Shown here one piece after another: positions 24,547-34,665 of a stretch of DNA of 64,000 bases (its first letter is position 1; each line of letters starts with the position of its first letter). Under the pieces are notes generated by a model. That model searched no databases. It was not told the DNA's origin and worked only from the letters and a program-made list of their open reading frames with translations. The stretch is from Akebia trifoliata. Lineage: Eukaryota; Streptophyta; Magnoliopsida; Ranunculales; Lardizabalaceae. The DNA lies in NCBI GenBank assembly GCA_017979445.1, contig CM030717.1:25965288-26029287 (forward strand), read 5' to 3'. The translations under genes were made by a program, and so were the position numbers.

Positions 24547-25105
24547 GTGAGAAACGAAAATTGAATTGGGTAATCTTATTGTTGTCTTTTATCTAGTAAA
24601 TTATTAGGGCAAATCAGATAGAGGAAAAATATAAATAAAAAAAGAAAAAAGACAGCGAGGAAAATCAGGCTTACCAACTAGACCGTAAGAAATACTAATG
24701 AGTTATGCTTAGTGTAAATTATCTCCTTTCTGTTTCTTATTTTGTCTATAAAACTGAAGCAATAATATATTATATTTTTATTAAGATTATATAATCCAGT
24801 GTTAATCTCACTAGAAACTAATTTTTCAAGTTGGCACTGACACAAATGTAGAGCCTCAAAGTGATCAAGTGTGGGCCTTCCCAAAATTAGCATACAATGA
24901 CCCCAAAACTGCTTCGGATTTTCTGACAAAGTGACTGTGGTCTACATCTGAGAGTTTTCTTAATGATTCACTCAAGATCATAAGTGGAATTTTTTGATGA
25001 CTTATTTCTAGATGAAGTTCTCATAAGATATTCTAATGGAAAGATCTCAGATGTTCATTTTCCTCTTAATAATTCACTAAATTATGGGAAAACCTTTAGG
25101 CTCTA

Positions 25106-25399
25106 GGGTCTGTATGATTGCAGGGAATTTGTTTTCACTTTTCAATGGAATATGAACTCCTCAGGAAAATGAAATCATAAAAAAGAGAGTTGATTTTTAG
25201 TTTTAAGTGTTTGGAGTAATCATGAGAGAATAACGTTAGGACCATTTTTCCAGGGAGTGGGATTGGAAAATATCTTTCTTTTTAGCGTGGAAAATTAATT
25301 TGCCACGTAATTGAATTCCATGAAAAATGTAGCCATATGCCTGAATAATACAGGAAAATCATTTTTCATTCCATTTTCCATGTGCAATCCTACGGACCC
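25106..25399. mobile_element. Tourist/PIF-type MITE in the NET4 intron
   Basis: A 294-bp inverted-repeat element. The left end is GGGTCTGTATGATTGCA and the inverted right end GGGTCCGTAGGATTGCA. The flanking trinucleotides are CTA (left) and TTA (right), one change from a 3-bp TTA duplication. The GGGTCYGT terminus and 3-bp target fit PIF/Harbinger (Tourist) MITEs and resemble the larger element at 33,211. Confidence 0.75.
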
Positions 25400-25485
25400 T
25401 TATTTTATTGAATTGTCAAGTCAAATTTCAAGGCAAAAAGGTATTTCTCTGAGGAACCCTCGTGTACTTCACTAGAACTTGTTCC

Positions 25486-25664
25486 AAATTTAATGTGCTA
25501 TGCTGATGAACTGATGGCATGATGCCACGTGTATTAGAAAATAAAAAGAGTGATTGGTTAGTGGAGAGAAAATTTTGGGAGAAAATATCGGAGCAGTTTT
25601 TTACTTGCTTTTGCAATAAACATGGCCTCATGCCATTGGTTCATCAGTTTAGCATATAAATTTT
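25486..25664. mobile_element. Second foldback MITE in the NET4 intron
   Basis: About 180 bp. The left arm has TGCTGATGAACTGATGGCAT and the right arm, inverted, has AACTGATGAACCAATGGCAT, with arms of about 40 bp. No coding capacity. Superfamily not assigned. Confidence 0.7.
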
Positions 25665-26360
25665 AAAACAGCAAATCTCTGTTCTTACTTAGAATATCAA
25701 TGGCCGATTTACTTTCCATGGGGCAAGTCTGGAGAGTTATTATTTACATTTAAAAATGGAATATATTTATGTTTGACTTTTCAAATTATTTCATGATTGA
25801 GTTTTAATATGGGCAACAGTCAAACGGTTAGACTACTTGGATTCAGTTTGGCACCCTTTCCTTGGCCTTAAGAGGTGTCTTGTGCTCATCAATACCAACT
25901 GTCCAAATGTTAGGACATAATAAAAATTTGAGTCCAACTAGCCTTACTAAGTTAGTTAGGATTTTACCCTCACTAAGGGTTGTTGGGCTCCCCTTGTGGC
26001 ATTCAAAAACACGATCCGAGGCTTAGGGTTGTGAGGACAAAATTCTATGATCATTAATAAAACAAAATTCCAAAAAAAGTTAATTTTCACCGTTGAATTT
26101 CAATTTTAAGTATGGAATTTAATGTGGAAGTTCATTAGCCATCAAAAGTGTTTTGTGAATATTTTTGTTTTGTTTTGTGAATATATTTTTTTATCTGAGT
26201 TTTTAGAAGAAACGTAGAGGGCCGTGGTATTGTATTGCTGATTTGGTAGTCCATTTGAGCAAAACAATCCTTTGTAAGGTTTAAAATTTTACTAAGTTAG
26301 TAAGGAAGCTGTTCCTCTATAAATTTCCAAAATTAACTTAAACATAGATTTTGGAATAAT

Positions 26361-27558
26361 GATTTTCTGACACCCCCTTGTGACGTACGCTTCCTAACGT
26401 GGCATGTGCTAGAACCATAGATATTTTCTTTAGGATACGCAACTGCACATATTTATGTTAGAATTTAGAGGGTTGAATTTGAAAACTCTTTAATATTCAA
26501 TTAGTTTTAACCATATGGTAAATCAATCTATTAACCATAGGGTAATTCAATCCCATGTTTGCTTTATGCTTTATACTTTATGCTTTATGCTTTTTTACTT
26601 TATTGCTTTAAGTTTAGTTGATAGTTTTGATTTTGCCTTGAGTAAGTTTAGTCCCACATCGATTAGGAGAAGAATTGATTTGCAATTCTTAAATAATTGT
26701 ACTTCTAATAGCTTTAAAAGTGAATAATAGTAGTGGGCGGGCTCACGCACGCACACGGGTGCCGAAGAGGAAAATCCAACGTTCCAATTGGGATTTGGAT
26801 CCACTGGTCTGAAAACCTTAATGCATGTGTGCACGTACGACGTGCGCACAGGGGGGGTGTAAAATCTCGGATTTACACCTCACGTGGGTGTGCACATTCG
26901 AATTGGTTTGTGACTGTTCTAAACAATCACTTTCTCTTTATTTATATTCAATGCTTAGTCGATTTAAAACCTTAATGCGTGTGCACACGTACGACGTGCG
27001 CACAGGGTGAGTGCAAAATCTCGGATTTACACCTCAAGTGGGTGCGCACATTCGAATTGGTTTGTGACTATTCTAAACAGTCACTTTCTCTTTATTTATA
27101 TCCAATGCTTAGTCGATTTTAAAACACACTTGCTTTCTCTGCTATTTTAATTTTATTTTCGACTACCTGTACATCTTTATTCTTCGTTGTGAGAGCACGT
27201 AACATCGTCGAGTTCCAAGTTACGTTCCAATTTAGGGTACCCTTTTGGATACGTGAGTTGTTGTATCCTGTAGAATGAACGCCTACAGACTGTGGTACTG
27301 TAGCAGGGGCGAATTTCGTTTTAGGATAGTGCTTTGTGCACACCTCAACCAATTTTGTTTTAGGTAATAATTTTCTATTACATTCAGTTTGAAAATCAGG
27401 AATTTTTCAATCTTCTTCTCTCTCTGTCCATAAGAAATCAGTATTCAGCAATAAAAATTTATGGGGATGTACAGTTGTGTATCCCAAGGAAAAAAAATCT
27501 ATGGTTCTAGCTCATGCCATGTTAGGAAGCGTATGTCAGAGGGAGCATCAGTAAATCA
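26361..27558. mobile_element. 1.2-kb element with about 100-bp inverted ends (long member of a pair)
   Basis: The left terminus reads GATTTTCTGACA then ACGCTTCCTAACGTGGCATG, GCTAGAACCATAGAT and GGATACGCAACTGCACAT. The right terminus is its inverse (ATGTACAGTTGTGTATCC, ATCTATGGTTCTAGC, CATGCCATGTTAGGAAGCGT, then GTAAATC). The same terminal words occur in the 187-bp element at 34,309-34,495. The interior holds a GTCCCACATCGATTAGGAG motif (about 26,650), a word often seen in plant LTRs, and a CpG-rich tandem duplication. No transposase. The target duplication was not resolved. Confidence 0.75.
26812..27120 (+). repeat. 154-bp tandem duplication, CpG-rich
   Basis: Two copies in direct orientation (starting about 26,812 and 26,966). 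Each contains a near-palindrome around GTACGACGTGCGCAC, a CAAAATCTCGGATTTACACC-like box, GCACATTCGAATTGGTTTGT and CTTTATTTATA. The copies differ at about ten positions. ORFs here reflect the repeat. Confidence 0.85.
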
Positions 27559-27642
27559 CTGCCTCTAGAATTTATTATTATTTTTTCTATGCCATGCCAT
27601 GATCATTTGAATTTGAATGACAAAAATAGTCCTTGACCTCAG

Positions 27643-29096
27643 AGATGGAGCAGAGTGTCACACGAATGCTGAAACTGATAGAAAAGGAAGGAGACTCATT
27701 TGCTAAGAAGAGCGAGATGTATTATCAGAAAAGACCAGAGCTAAAATCTCATGTAGAGGAATTATATAGTATGTACCGGTCTATAATATCTCATGTAGAG
27801 GAATTACATTGCATGTACCGGTCTCTGGCGGGGCGCTATGATCACTTGACTGGAGAATTGCGTAAGAACATCTTCCACAAGGACAGTGATGAGTCATCGT
27901 CAGATTCTGAGTCAGATTCAGGTTCTGAGTCAGAGAAGCTCCGGATGGCAGATGAAGAGAATTCAGAAGCTCTATCAAAAGTTGTGGAAAATGGGAAATA
28001 CGAAGAGCTTCATGGAAGAATTTCATGGTATGATGAAGAGTTGAGAGTCGCAAACGAAAGGATTCGGTTGTCAGAAGAAGAGGTCTCCAAGTTGAAGCTC
28101 AAGATTGCAAACACTGAATCTGCGGAGGACAAGATTCATGTAGTGGAAAAGCTTGAGGCTTCAGAGGAAGAAATTGTTAGGTTGAAACTTGAAGAATCTG
28201 AGAAGAATGAATCTTCAGAAGCAACCCATGATTTGCAGGTTCAACTTGCATCCAATCCAGAAGACACTAAGAATGATGTTTTGGATCGAGATCGGAGGAT
28301 TGAGGCACTAGAAGAAGAGTTGATAGTTAGAAACGAAAAACTCCAGCTTTCTGAAGAAGAGATTGTGAGGTTGAAGCTTGAGCTCGAGAAGAAGAACAAA
28401 GCTTCTATTGTTAGTACATTTGATCTTGAATCTCTTCGGAAAGATATCATGGCATGGGAGGCAGAGTGCGAATCGGAGAAAAGACGGGTCTCAGAGCTTC
28501 AAGAACATATTCTGAGGTTAGAATTCGATCTATCCAATCGTGATCATGAGATTAAGGAATTGAAAATAGCCATCACTGCATGGGAGTCGAAGAGTAGATC
28601 TTTAGAGGCGGAGATCAAAAGGGTTGAGATTGCAATGCGAAGTGAGATGGAGATATTAAAGGCAGGCATTGTTGAGAGAAGTAATCGCATGGAAGAGTTA
28701 AATAAAAGCCTTGATGCACTTAAACTGAAATACGATATGTTGGTGGTTGAAAGAGATGGTCTCAATGCAGAGGTGCTTAGACTTGTTGCCGAAGTGGGTT
28801 CTCGAGATGACCGGTTGGGTCAAATGGATCAACATCTGCACCAATTACATATGGAGCATGTGGAGCTGATCTTGGGATCGGAAAGAACTCGGAAACTTTT
28901 GGAGGAATTGGGGTCGAGGGTGAAGGAGTTAGTGGAGGAGGTGGAGAGACAGAGAGGTGTGATCTCTGAAGGGGCCGAGGAGAAACGGGAGGCAATTCGA
29001 CAGCTATGTTTCTCACTTGAGCATTATCGGAATGGGTATCATCAGCTTCGGCAAGCTTTTCTTATCCATAAACGGCCAGCAGAATTGGTGTCTTGA
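27643..29096 (+). CDS. NET4: NETWORKED-4-type protein, coding exon 2 (NAB domain and coiled coil)
   Basis: Reading starts after the acceptor at 27,642; the upstream in-frame TTG at 27,633 is intron. The exon runs to TGA at 29,094-29,096 and completes a predicted 515-residue protein. Residues 33-108 finish the NAB actin-binding domain: RMLKLIE..GDSFAKK, MYYQKRPEL and, at the end, RYDHLTGELRKNI. Residues 67-94 hold an in-frame 14-residue tandem duplication not expected in the family. Residues 109-142 are a Ser/Asp/Glu-rich acidic linker. The rest to about 505 is coiled coil with repeated EL-x-V/L-x-NE-x-I/L-x-LSEEE units. The Leu-rich C-terminal segment near HYRNGYHQLRQAF is typical of NET proteins. 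The frame is clean, with no sign of pseudogenisation. Confidence 0.9.
27747..27830 (+). repeat. In-frame 42-bp tandem duplication within the NAB domain
   Basis: Copies at 27,747-27,788 and 27,789-27,830. They encode SHVEELYSMYRSII then SHVEELHCMYRSLA, and differ at about five bases. The second copy runs directly into the usual GRYDHLTGELRKN, so the first is the extra unit or both derive from one ancestral block. Confidence 0.95.
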
Positions 29097-29106
29097 ATCT
29101 ATCTAG

Positions 29107-29226
29107 TTTTAGGAACAATTCTGTTTCCAAGGGTTGGTTCTTTAGCTCTTTCTTCATGTGTTGATCTGGTTTTAGAAACAATTCTGTTTCCAAGGGTTGG
29201 TTCTTTAGCTCTTTCTTCATGTGTTG
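29107..29226 (+). repeat. 63-bp tandem duplication in the NET4 3' UTR
   Basis: It begins ten bases after the stop codon. The landmark ACAATTCTGTTTCCAAGGG occurs at about 29,115 and 29,178, and the copies are nearly identical (one mismatch seen in the shared part). Probably recent. Confidence 0.95.
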
Positions 29227-29336
29227 TTCCCTCTCGTCTAGTGTGTGCTCGTACTAGATTAGTTTAGTGGGCTATGGATGAATTCTTGATTTGGTTTGGT
29301 TAATGAGACCAAAGATTGATTCCTTTTTTTTTTTTT

Positions 29337-29344
29337 AAATAAAA
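29337..29344 (+). terminator. Putative polyadenylation signal of the NET4 gene
   Basis: AAATAAAA about 240 bp after the stop codon, following a T-rich stretch. It fits a plant near-upstream element, but plant poly(A) signals are loose and no transcript evidence is available. Confidence 0.4.
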
Positions 29345-30017
29345 GTTACAACTAGTTTTATGGACCATAACACTGGATTTTCATTCTAAATACCCCCAAA
29401 TTTTTTTTGGCCGAAACTTGGCAATCAAGTTAGGAAACTTTCTTAACTAAATCCGCCCTCCACCTTTAAGAAAATATTTGAAGTATCTAAAGTACTCCTT
29501 CACCTAAAAGTTTCTTTTGTCTCTCTCATCTTGGGATTTCACGTTCCTTCAACTTATTTGTGATTTTCGACATTGAATGGTGAACTCAACGGCAAACAAT
29601 AAATTGTAGATGTCAGTGATGTTTGAAGATCTTCGAACAGGTAAGTGATCAAATTGATTTTTCTTTTCTTATAAAGAAAATTAAAAAAATCAAACTTAAT
29701 TGTGCTGTTGAAAATATTAGCAATTTCATTGCTTTTGTCAAAAACAAACGAAAAAATTGTTGTTGTAAAATTAAAAAGGTGAAATCCCTCTTTTATTAAT
29801 TCAAAGCAGCTAATTTGTGTTATCTTTCAAAGCATCAAAGCCGTTGCTTTGTTTATAAGAAAGCAGCAATTCGGTTTTTGTCTATCTCAAAGTTGTAAAA
29901 TTAAGAGAGAACTCTCTTATTATTCTCGTACTATTCATGTTGTCAATATCTATATTTATAGGTTTATATCAATAATAAGAGGGAGATGAAAAGTTAAAAG
30001 AATTGTAGAAGAAGAAT
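29345..30017. other. Intergenic sequence, nothing recognised
   Basis: AT-rich, with T- and A-runs and short AAAGCAGCAATT-like words near 29,805 and 29,863. No ORF with a domain, no RNA gene and no clear transposon end. Confidence 0.5.
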
Positions 30018-30059
30018 TGTCAAGTCTCACAAGGAAAGTTTATCAAGATATTTATAATA

Positions 30060-32300
30060 ATCAAGGTGAATGGACATTATAGACATTCAAATTTGCACAA
30101 ACTCATTGGAAAAAATTCAATTTTCAAAATCTCAAGTTGATTTCAATTAAGAGTCTAAAAACCTTCAACGACCGATGTTGCATAATAATTGTCATTTGGC
30201 ACATTTCTTTATGTATACATGCACACATGCAACGGCCGATGTTGCATAATAATTGTCATTTGGCACATTTCTTTATGTATACATGCACACATGCAGGGAG
30301 AATACCTTATCCTTAATCCATATATATACCCCATCTAATTCCATACCACTTCCTTAACCCATTGCTCTTGTGGGCATCTAATTCCTCCACAAATGGAGCA
30401 GGGAGAATACCTTTTCCTTGTCAAAGAAGATATAAATAAAGTTTTGGACCGTGGGCAACAATCTTATGAATCTTTTCTGGTTTGGAATTCGAGACTTTCG
30501 AGGTGGAGGTTCAGGAAAGGAAACTGAAAAGGGACCTCAAAAGGCTTATTTTCATCTCGCTATTTGATAACATCCGGAAAGAAGCTTATGAGTTCGTTCA
30601 AGAGAAAATCCATAATTTCGAAGACAATTTTAGATCAAGGGAATGAGATCATGGTCCTAATTTACTACAAAGTCCACATTCAAGCCTAATCCAAATACCT
30701 AAACCTAAATCATTTTAAGCTCATAACCCAAGTTTAAACTCAAAATCTAATGTCAAGCCCATTCTAAGTCCATACCAAGTCCATTCTAAGCTCATGGTCT
30801 TACACCTTCCCCAAGAAAAGACACATGATGATCTCTCATAAGCTTCAATATCCAAGAAAGCTCTTCATTGATGGGCCAATCCTCCAACCTAGTTGGTGAG
30901 TCAACTCCTTTGAGAAAACTCAAGAGTACCCTATTAAAAGATGAGGTTAAACCAAAAAAGTACTTTGTATTTAGTAAAAATCTCTAAAGTTGGGAGAACT
31001 TGCAATCCTACCCCTAAAAGGTAAGAATCTTCAAGTACATGCATGGACTCTCCCATTAGTCCATTTCAAATAAATATATATATATATTTACCCTTTTTTT
31101 TAAGGATATTTACAAGAGACCCAAGTCTACTTTTTACCTACCACCCCACCTTTACACGTCACTTTCCTATTCACTCTCTTAAAAAAACTTTTACTGTATC
31201 TTCTCACAAATTTCACATCTACCCTCATGAAGATAGAAAATCTCAAAATAAACAACCAAAACCCCATGTCTTTTCTATTTGTTTTTAGGGTTGGATCACT
31301 TTACCTCCAAAAGTTCTCTAAAAACTTTATAAATAATCACATTTCTTATGAGCAATTCATGCTCTCAAGCCCCTATCTCTTAACATAAAACTTTACAAAA
31401 ATTCCTATTCAACATATCTAACCCTCTCTCAACTCAACCCTCAACCCTCAACTCAAAAACTTCTACCCATCTCTCAACTCTCAACGAAGAACTCTCATCT
31501 TCTTTAACTAGGCCCTTAACTAAAACCTTCAACCTTCAAGTTCTTTCTTTCAAGATTTAACATCACTCAAAAACATCAAAGGACAAGGTGGTTATAGATT
31601 AGGTATTTATTTTCAAGCACTTGCATCTTTTACTCCTAACCCTCTATTTATTTTATGTTATAATAAGTTTTTAAGATGTAATGCACACCTTTTCCCACCT
31701 TCGATAGGTTAGACTTCGGTTTGGTCGAAAAGATGGAGTTGAAAACCTTTTTTCATCCATAATGTATCTCATGCATCATATTGTACATTATGTACTCACT
31801 CACATATGCTTCGTAATGATGAAGAAATGTGTCACCCTCTTGTTGGGGTTGAAACACTAAGTTTGTAGCTTTGTATTCATGCATTAAGGTTATGGTACTA
31901 AGAGAACTCCATCATGAAAATAATATATGCTATATGGGTTATCATTTTGCATAAGGTATTCCCAATGTCTCACACTGATATCAAAACCCTTTTCAAGGGT
32001 AAATTTTCTCTTATTGCAAACACCACCTCTAAACATGCATTTTTATTTTTTTATTTTTCAAAAGATTGGCCAAGTTTTAAAGGTTTTACCCTTGGTGGAG
32101 AGGATGGGGTGCCTAACACCTTCCCCATCCTCTAATCAGATGTCCCTACTTTGATCTTAAGTAGACCATGTCTTTTCCATATATATGAGTCACTACGATA
32201 ATAAAATCAATTTCAAAATCATTTTGGGTGCCCATTCACACTATTTTCAAGAAAGAATGGTGATGACTCCAAATAACATAGCATTGTAGTTCTATAATAA
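30060..32300 (+). mobile_element. Tat/Ogre-LTR-like insertion inside the copia 3' LTR
   Basis: The copia LTR sequence stops at about 30,060 and resumes at about 32,300. The intervening 2.2 kb has Ogre-type LTR words in plus orientation: TGGGGTGCCTAACACCTTCC at about 32,105-32,125 and GGTGATGACTCCAAATAACA at about 32,260-32,280, with a TATA-like TTTATAAATAATC at about 31,326. Both junctions show TATAATAA, so the exact ends and target duplication are ambiguous in this AT-rich DNA. It contains no pol and could be a solo LTR. Confidence 0.5.
30166..30293 (+). repeat. 64-bp tandem duplication
   Basis: Two almost identical units start at 30,166 and 30,230. Each contains CCGATGTTGCATAATAATTG and ATGTATACATGCACACATGC. 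No gene runs through it. Confidence 0.9.
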
Positions 32301-32386
32301 ACATTTCATGTCTACAAACATAAATGTCATTACATAGAAAAGAATAGAAATTAGAAAAAATAAAAATAAAGACATATTTTCCAATA

Positions 32387-32400
32387 CCCCCCTCAAAACC
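32387..32400 (-). promoter_or_regulatory. Polypurine tract of the short-LTR copia element
   Basis: Minus strand GTTTTGAGGGGGG directly abuts the LTR start TATTGG. This is the standard plus-strand primer of plant copia elements and fixes the element's direction as right to left. Confidence 0.85.
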
Positions 32401-33207
32401 CAACTTGACAAAATGTGAGTTGGTAACAGAAGGGCCAACAGACTTCGTGAGCATGTTAGTAAACTGATTTGATGAAATGTTTTAAAAGGTACCAGATTGG
32501 ACTTTCTCATTGAGAAAATGAACATCAACCTCTAGATACTTAGTTATCTCATGAAGAATAGAGTCAGAAGCAAACATAATAACATACTTGTTGTCGTAAA
32601 ATAGAGTGGAAGAATCAAAAATAGGAAATCTCAGCTCCATTAATAAAGAGCAGAGCGAAATAAGTTCACATGTGCCAAGGGCCATAGCACGGTACTCAGC
32701 TTAAGCAGAAGATCGAGAAATCACAATTTATTTCTTACTTTTCTACGAGATCATGTTGCCCCTATGGAAAGTATATTAATCAGAGATAGATCTTTTATTC
32801 GTTATAAAACCAACATAATCAACGTTAGTGAAGTAGGACAAATGAGGTTGAGTAGTAGAAAAATAAAAGAGCCCAAGACACGACTTCAAGTAATGAAAAA
32901 TGAGATAAACAACATCAAAATTAGAAGTGCATAGAGTGCACATGAACTGGCTACCTTCATTCATCGCAAAGGTCAAATCTGATCTAATGTTAGTTAGATA
33001 AATTAGACGGCCAACAAATCTCTGATAAGAAGAAGGATTAGATAATAAACCTTCATATTCAACATGGAGATGATTTTAATTTAGAGGAGATGAAATAGGA
33101 CGACAATCAAGCATACTAGTATATTAAAGAATGTATTTGCGTTGAGATAATGAAATATCATGATAGGAACGGGTCATTTCTATCCCAAAGAAGTACTTAA
33201 GAGAATC
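32401..33207 (-). pseudogene. Copia RNase H and C-terminal RT remnant
   Basis: From right to left the minus strand reads SLKYFFGIEM and LSQRKYIL (33,207-33,120), SQFMCTLCTSNFDVVYLIFHYLKS (about 32,950-32,880), DVDYVGF-type DADWAG equivalents, SRSSA.AEYRAMALGTCELI (32,720-32,650), then DNKYVIMFASD and FLNEKVQSG (to about 32,490), and ends LTKSVGP. These are the RT thumb and RNase H of a copia element. Several stops interrupt it. It continues in RT at 36,063 across the PIF-type insertion. Confidence 0.85.
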
Positions 33208-33224
33208 TAAGGGCCCGTGTGGAT

Positions 33225-33360
33225 ACAGGAGCCAGAAGTACTTAAAACATAAGTACTTCTAGAAGTATTTTCTGAAGTACTGTCTGAAGTAGCTGGATAC
33301 GTGTTGTACGTTTGGATGCAAGATCTGAGAAGTACTACCAAAAGTACTTCTCACAGAGTT
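33225..33360. repeat. Subterminal AGAAGTACTT repeats of the PIF-type element
   Basis: The word AGAAGTACT or its near-palindromic complement AGTACTTCT occurs about six times within 140 bp of the left end, in both orientations. Related words (AGAAGTATC, AGAAGCACTTAGAGAAGT) occur near the right end. Subterminal repeats of this kind often serve as transposase binding sites; that function is inferred. Confidence 0.6.
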
Positions 33361-33807
33361 TTGTGTTAGGAAACTATTATGTATTCTGTTAAAATGACCA
33401 GAATGCCCTTATATGTAATAATTACTGTTTTTAACATTATAACTTAACAATATACCCTTAAAAAAGTAGCAGTTACTATTTTTATTAAATAAAAACATTA
33501 TAACATCATGTTATACTCAAAAATCCTTGTTTTTATTTTTTTTTTAAATTCGACAGAACCTCCCCTAAATACTGGACATATGAAAAATAAAACCTATATA
33601 AAAACATGACAATTATCATACAATAAAACCTGTATCATCATACATAAAATCATATGTAATAATCACACCAACATATGTAAAATGAAAAGAAAATATTTAT
33701 AAACAAATCTGTTAACTTTAAAATATACCTTTGCATGCACCTAATAAATCTGTTTTAACCACTATTAGTTATTGCACACCCCTAAAGGCACATAATCATT
33801 TCTATTA

Positions 33808-33830
33808 GAGAGAGAGAGAGAGAGAGAGAA
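33808..33830. repeat. (GA)n microsatellite
   Basis: About eleven GA units followed by AAACCCG, inside the PIF-type element. Confidence 0.85.
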
Positions 33831-34175
33831 ACCCGATCTTAGAATATTGATAAGTGGTTATTTCTTGAAACTCAAATTTCTATGGAGTGATTGCCAATTT
33901 GTATTCCATTTGAGCTCAACAACCCTTGGTAAGATTTAAAATCTTTCTATGTTAGTAAGGAAAGTGTTTTTCAAAGACTTCTAGACCCAAAACTTTTCTA
34001 TTAGAATTAGTTCCATTTCTCTCACTATAGAGGGAGCTCAAAATGATGTTGGTGATGAAATAATATAGTTAAATACATCTTCTTCTCAATGGCTACATTC
34101 TATACAAGAAGCAATAGCCCTACAATGTCTGCAATACTGTTGCTGGTTGGAATGCTAATGGCAACCTTAGAATGT

Positions 34176-34180
<5 letters not shown>

Positions 34181-34238
<58 letters not shown>
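34181..34238. repeat. (TC)n(AC)n compound microsatellite
   Basis: About 13 TC units followed directly by about 15 AC units. The ORF running through it gives a Ser-Leu then Thr-His run and is not credited as a gene. Confidence 0.9.
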
Positions 34239-34239
<1 letters not shown>

Positions 34240-34308
34240 CACATATATGCATGCATGCACGGAGATATCAATGCCCATCCCACCATATATATTCTGATTT
34301 GAATAATG

Positions 34309-34495
34309 GATTTCAACCTCCCCATCTGACATACTATCCCATACTCTCCCGACGTGGCATGTGCTAGACCAAAGATTTTTTTATTCATTAGGATACACAA
34401 CTGCACATATATCCCTAGAAAAAAAATCTATGAATCTAGCATATGCCACATCATGGAAATATGGGGAGTATGTCAGAGGGAGGAGTCATAAAATC
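34309..34495. mobile_element. 187-bp MITE, short member of the pair with 26,361-27,558
   Basis: Foldback element with CTGACATACT, ACGTGGCATGTGCTAGA and TTAGGATACACAACTGCACA on the left and the inverse words TCTAGCATATGCCACATC, GGGGAGTATGTCAG on the right. Both termini resemble those of the 1.2-kb element in the NET4 intron, including the AATAATG-GATTT entry and the AAATCAC exit. Confidence 0.75.
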
Positions 34496-34505
34496 ACAAC
34501 CCTCC

Positions 34506-34665
34506 TAATATTTTTCATGAGGATGGTCATCATGTCTACAAAGGGAGAAAAAATCCCAATTGATTTGACCATCGAAATGATCGAAAAATGGAAAGAGACT
34601 TATTGATGGATCCCGATATTTGGTGCTCTTGCATCATTTGCTATGTCGTTCTGTGCTGGTGCTAA
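34506..34665 (+). pseudogene. PiT-family (PHO-4) phosphate transporter-like fragment, first exon piece
   Basis: The frame reads KIPIDLTIEMIEKWKETY, a TGA stop, then WIPIFGALASFAMSFCAGA, which resembles the first membrane segment of PiT/PHO-4 family sodium-phosphate symporters (FGAL..FAM...GAN). The stop is explained by one C-to-T change from CGA. The ATG at 34,519 lacks proof as a real start. It lies within the PIF-type element and continues after an apparent intron at 34,752. It may be a captured host gene fragment. Family assignment from motif memory is moderate. Confidence 0.5.

Larger units (their letters stand above)
24547..27642 (+). other. Intron between NET4 coding exons, loaded with MITEs
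   Basis: GT at 24,547 and CCTCAG at 27,637-27,642 bound a 3,096-bp intron in phase 1. It holds at least three inverted-repeat elements (25,106-25,399; 25,486-25,664; 26,361-27,558) and a 154-bp tandem duplication. A block at about 26,230-26,330 resembles 33,900-33,985 inside the PIF-type element. No coding exon was recognised in it. Confidence 0.8.

Noticed and set aside
27633..27642. TTG-initiated start for the 487-codon NET4 ORF
   Set aside because: These bases are the intron end (CCTCAG acceptor). The true start is in the exon at 24,453, which supplies the missing part of the NAB domain.
27781..29016. Minus-strand ORFs of 69-90 codons across NET4 exon 2
   Set aside because: Shadows of the GAAGAA-rich coiled-coil coding frame on the other strand.
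30166..30293. Possible CRISPR-like or VNTR array
   Set aside because: Only two directly adjacent 64-bp copies with no spacers, in a plant nuclear genome.
34089..34367. 92-codon ORF with hydrophobic start then Ser-Leu and Thr-His runs
   Set aside because: Most of it is the (TC)n(AC)n microsatellite. The first 30 codons could be an exon remnant but cannot be assigned.
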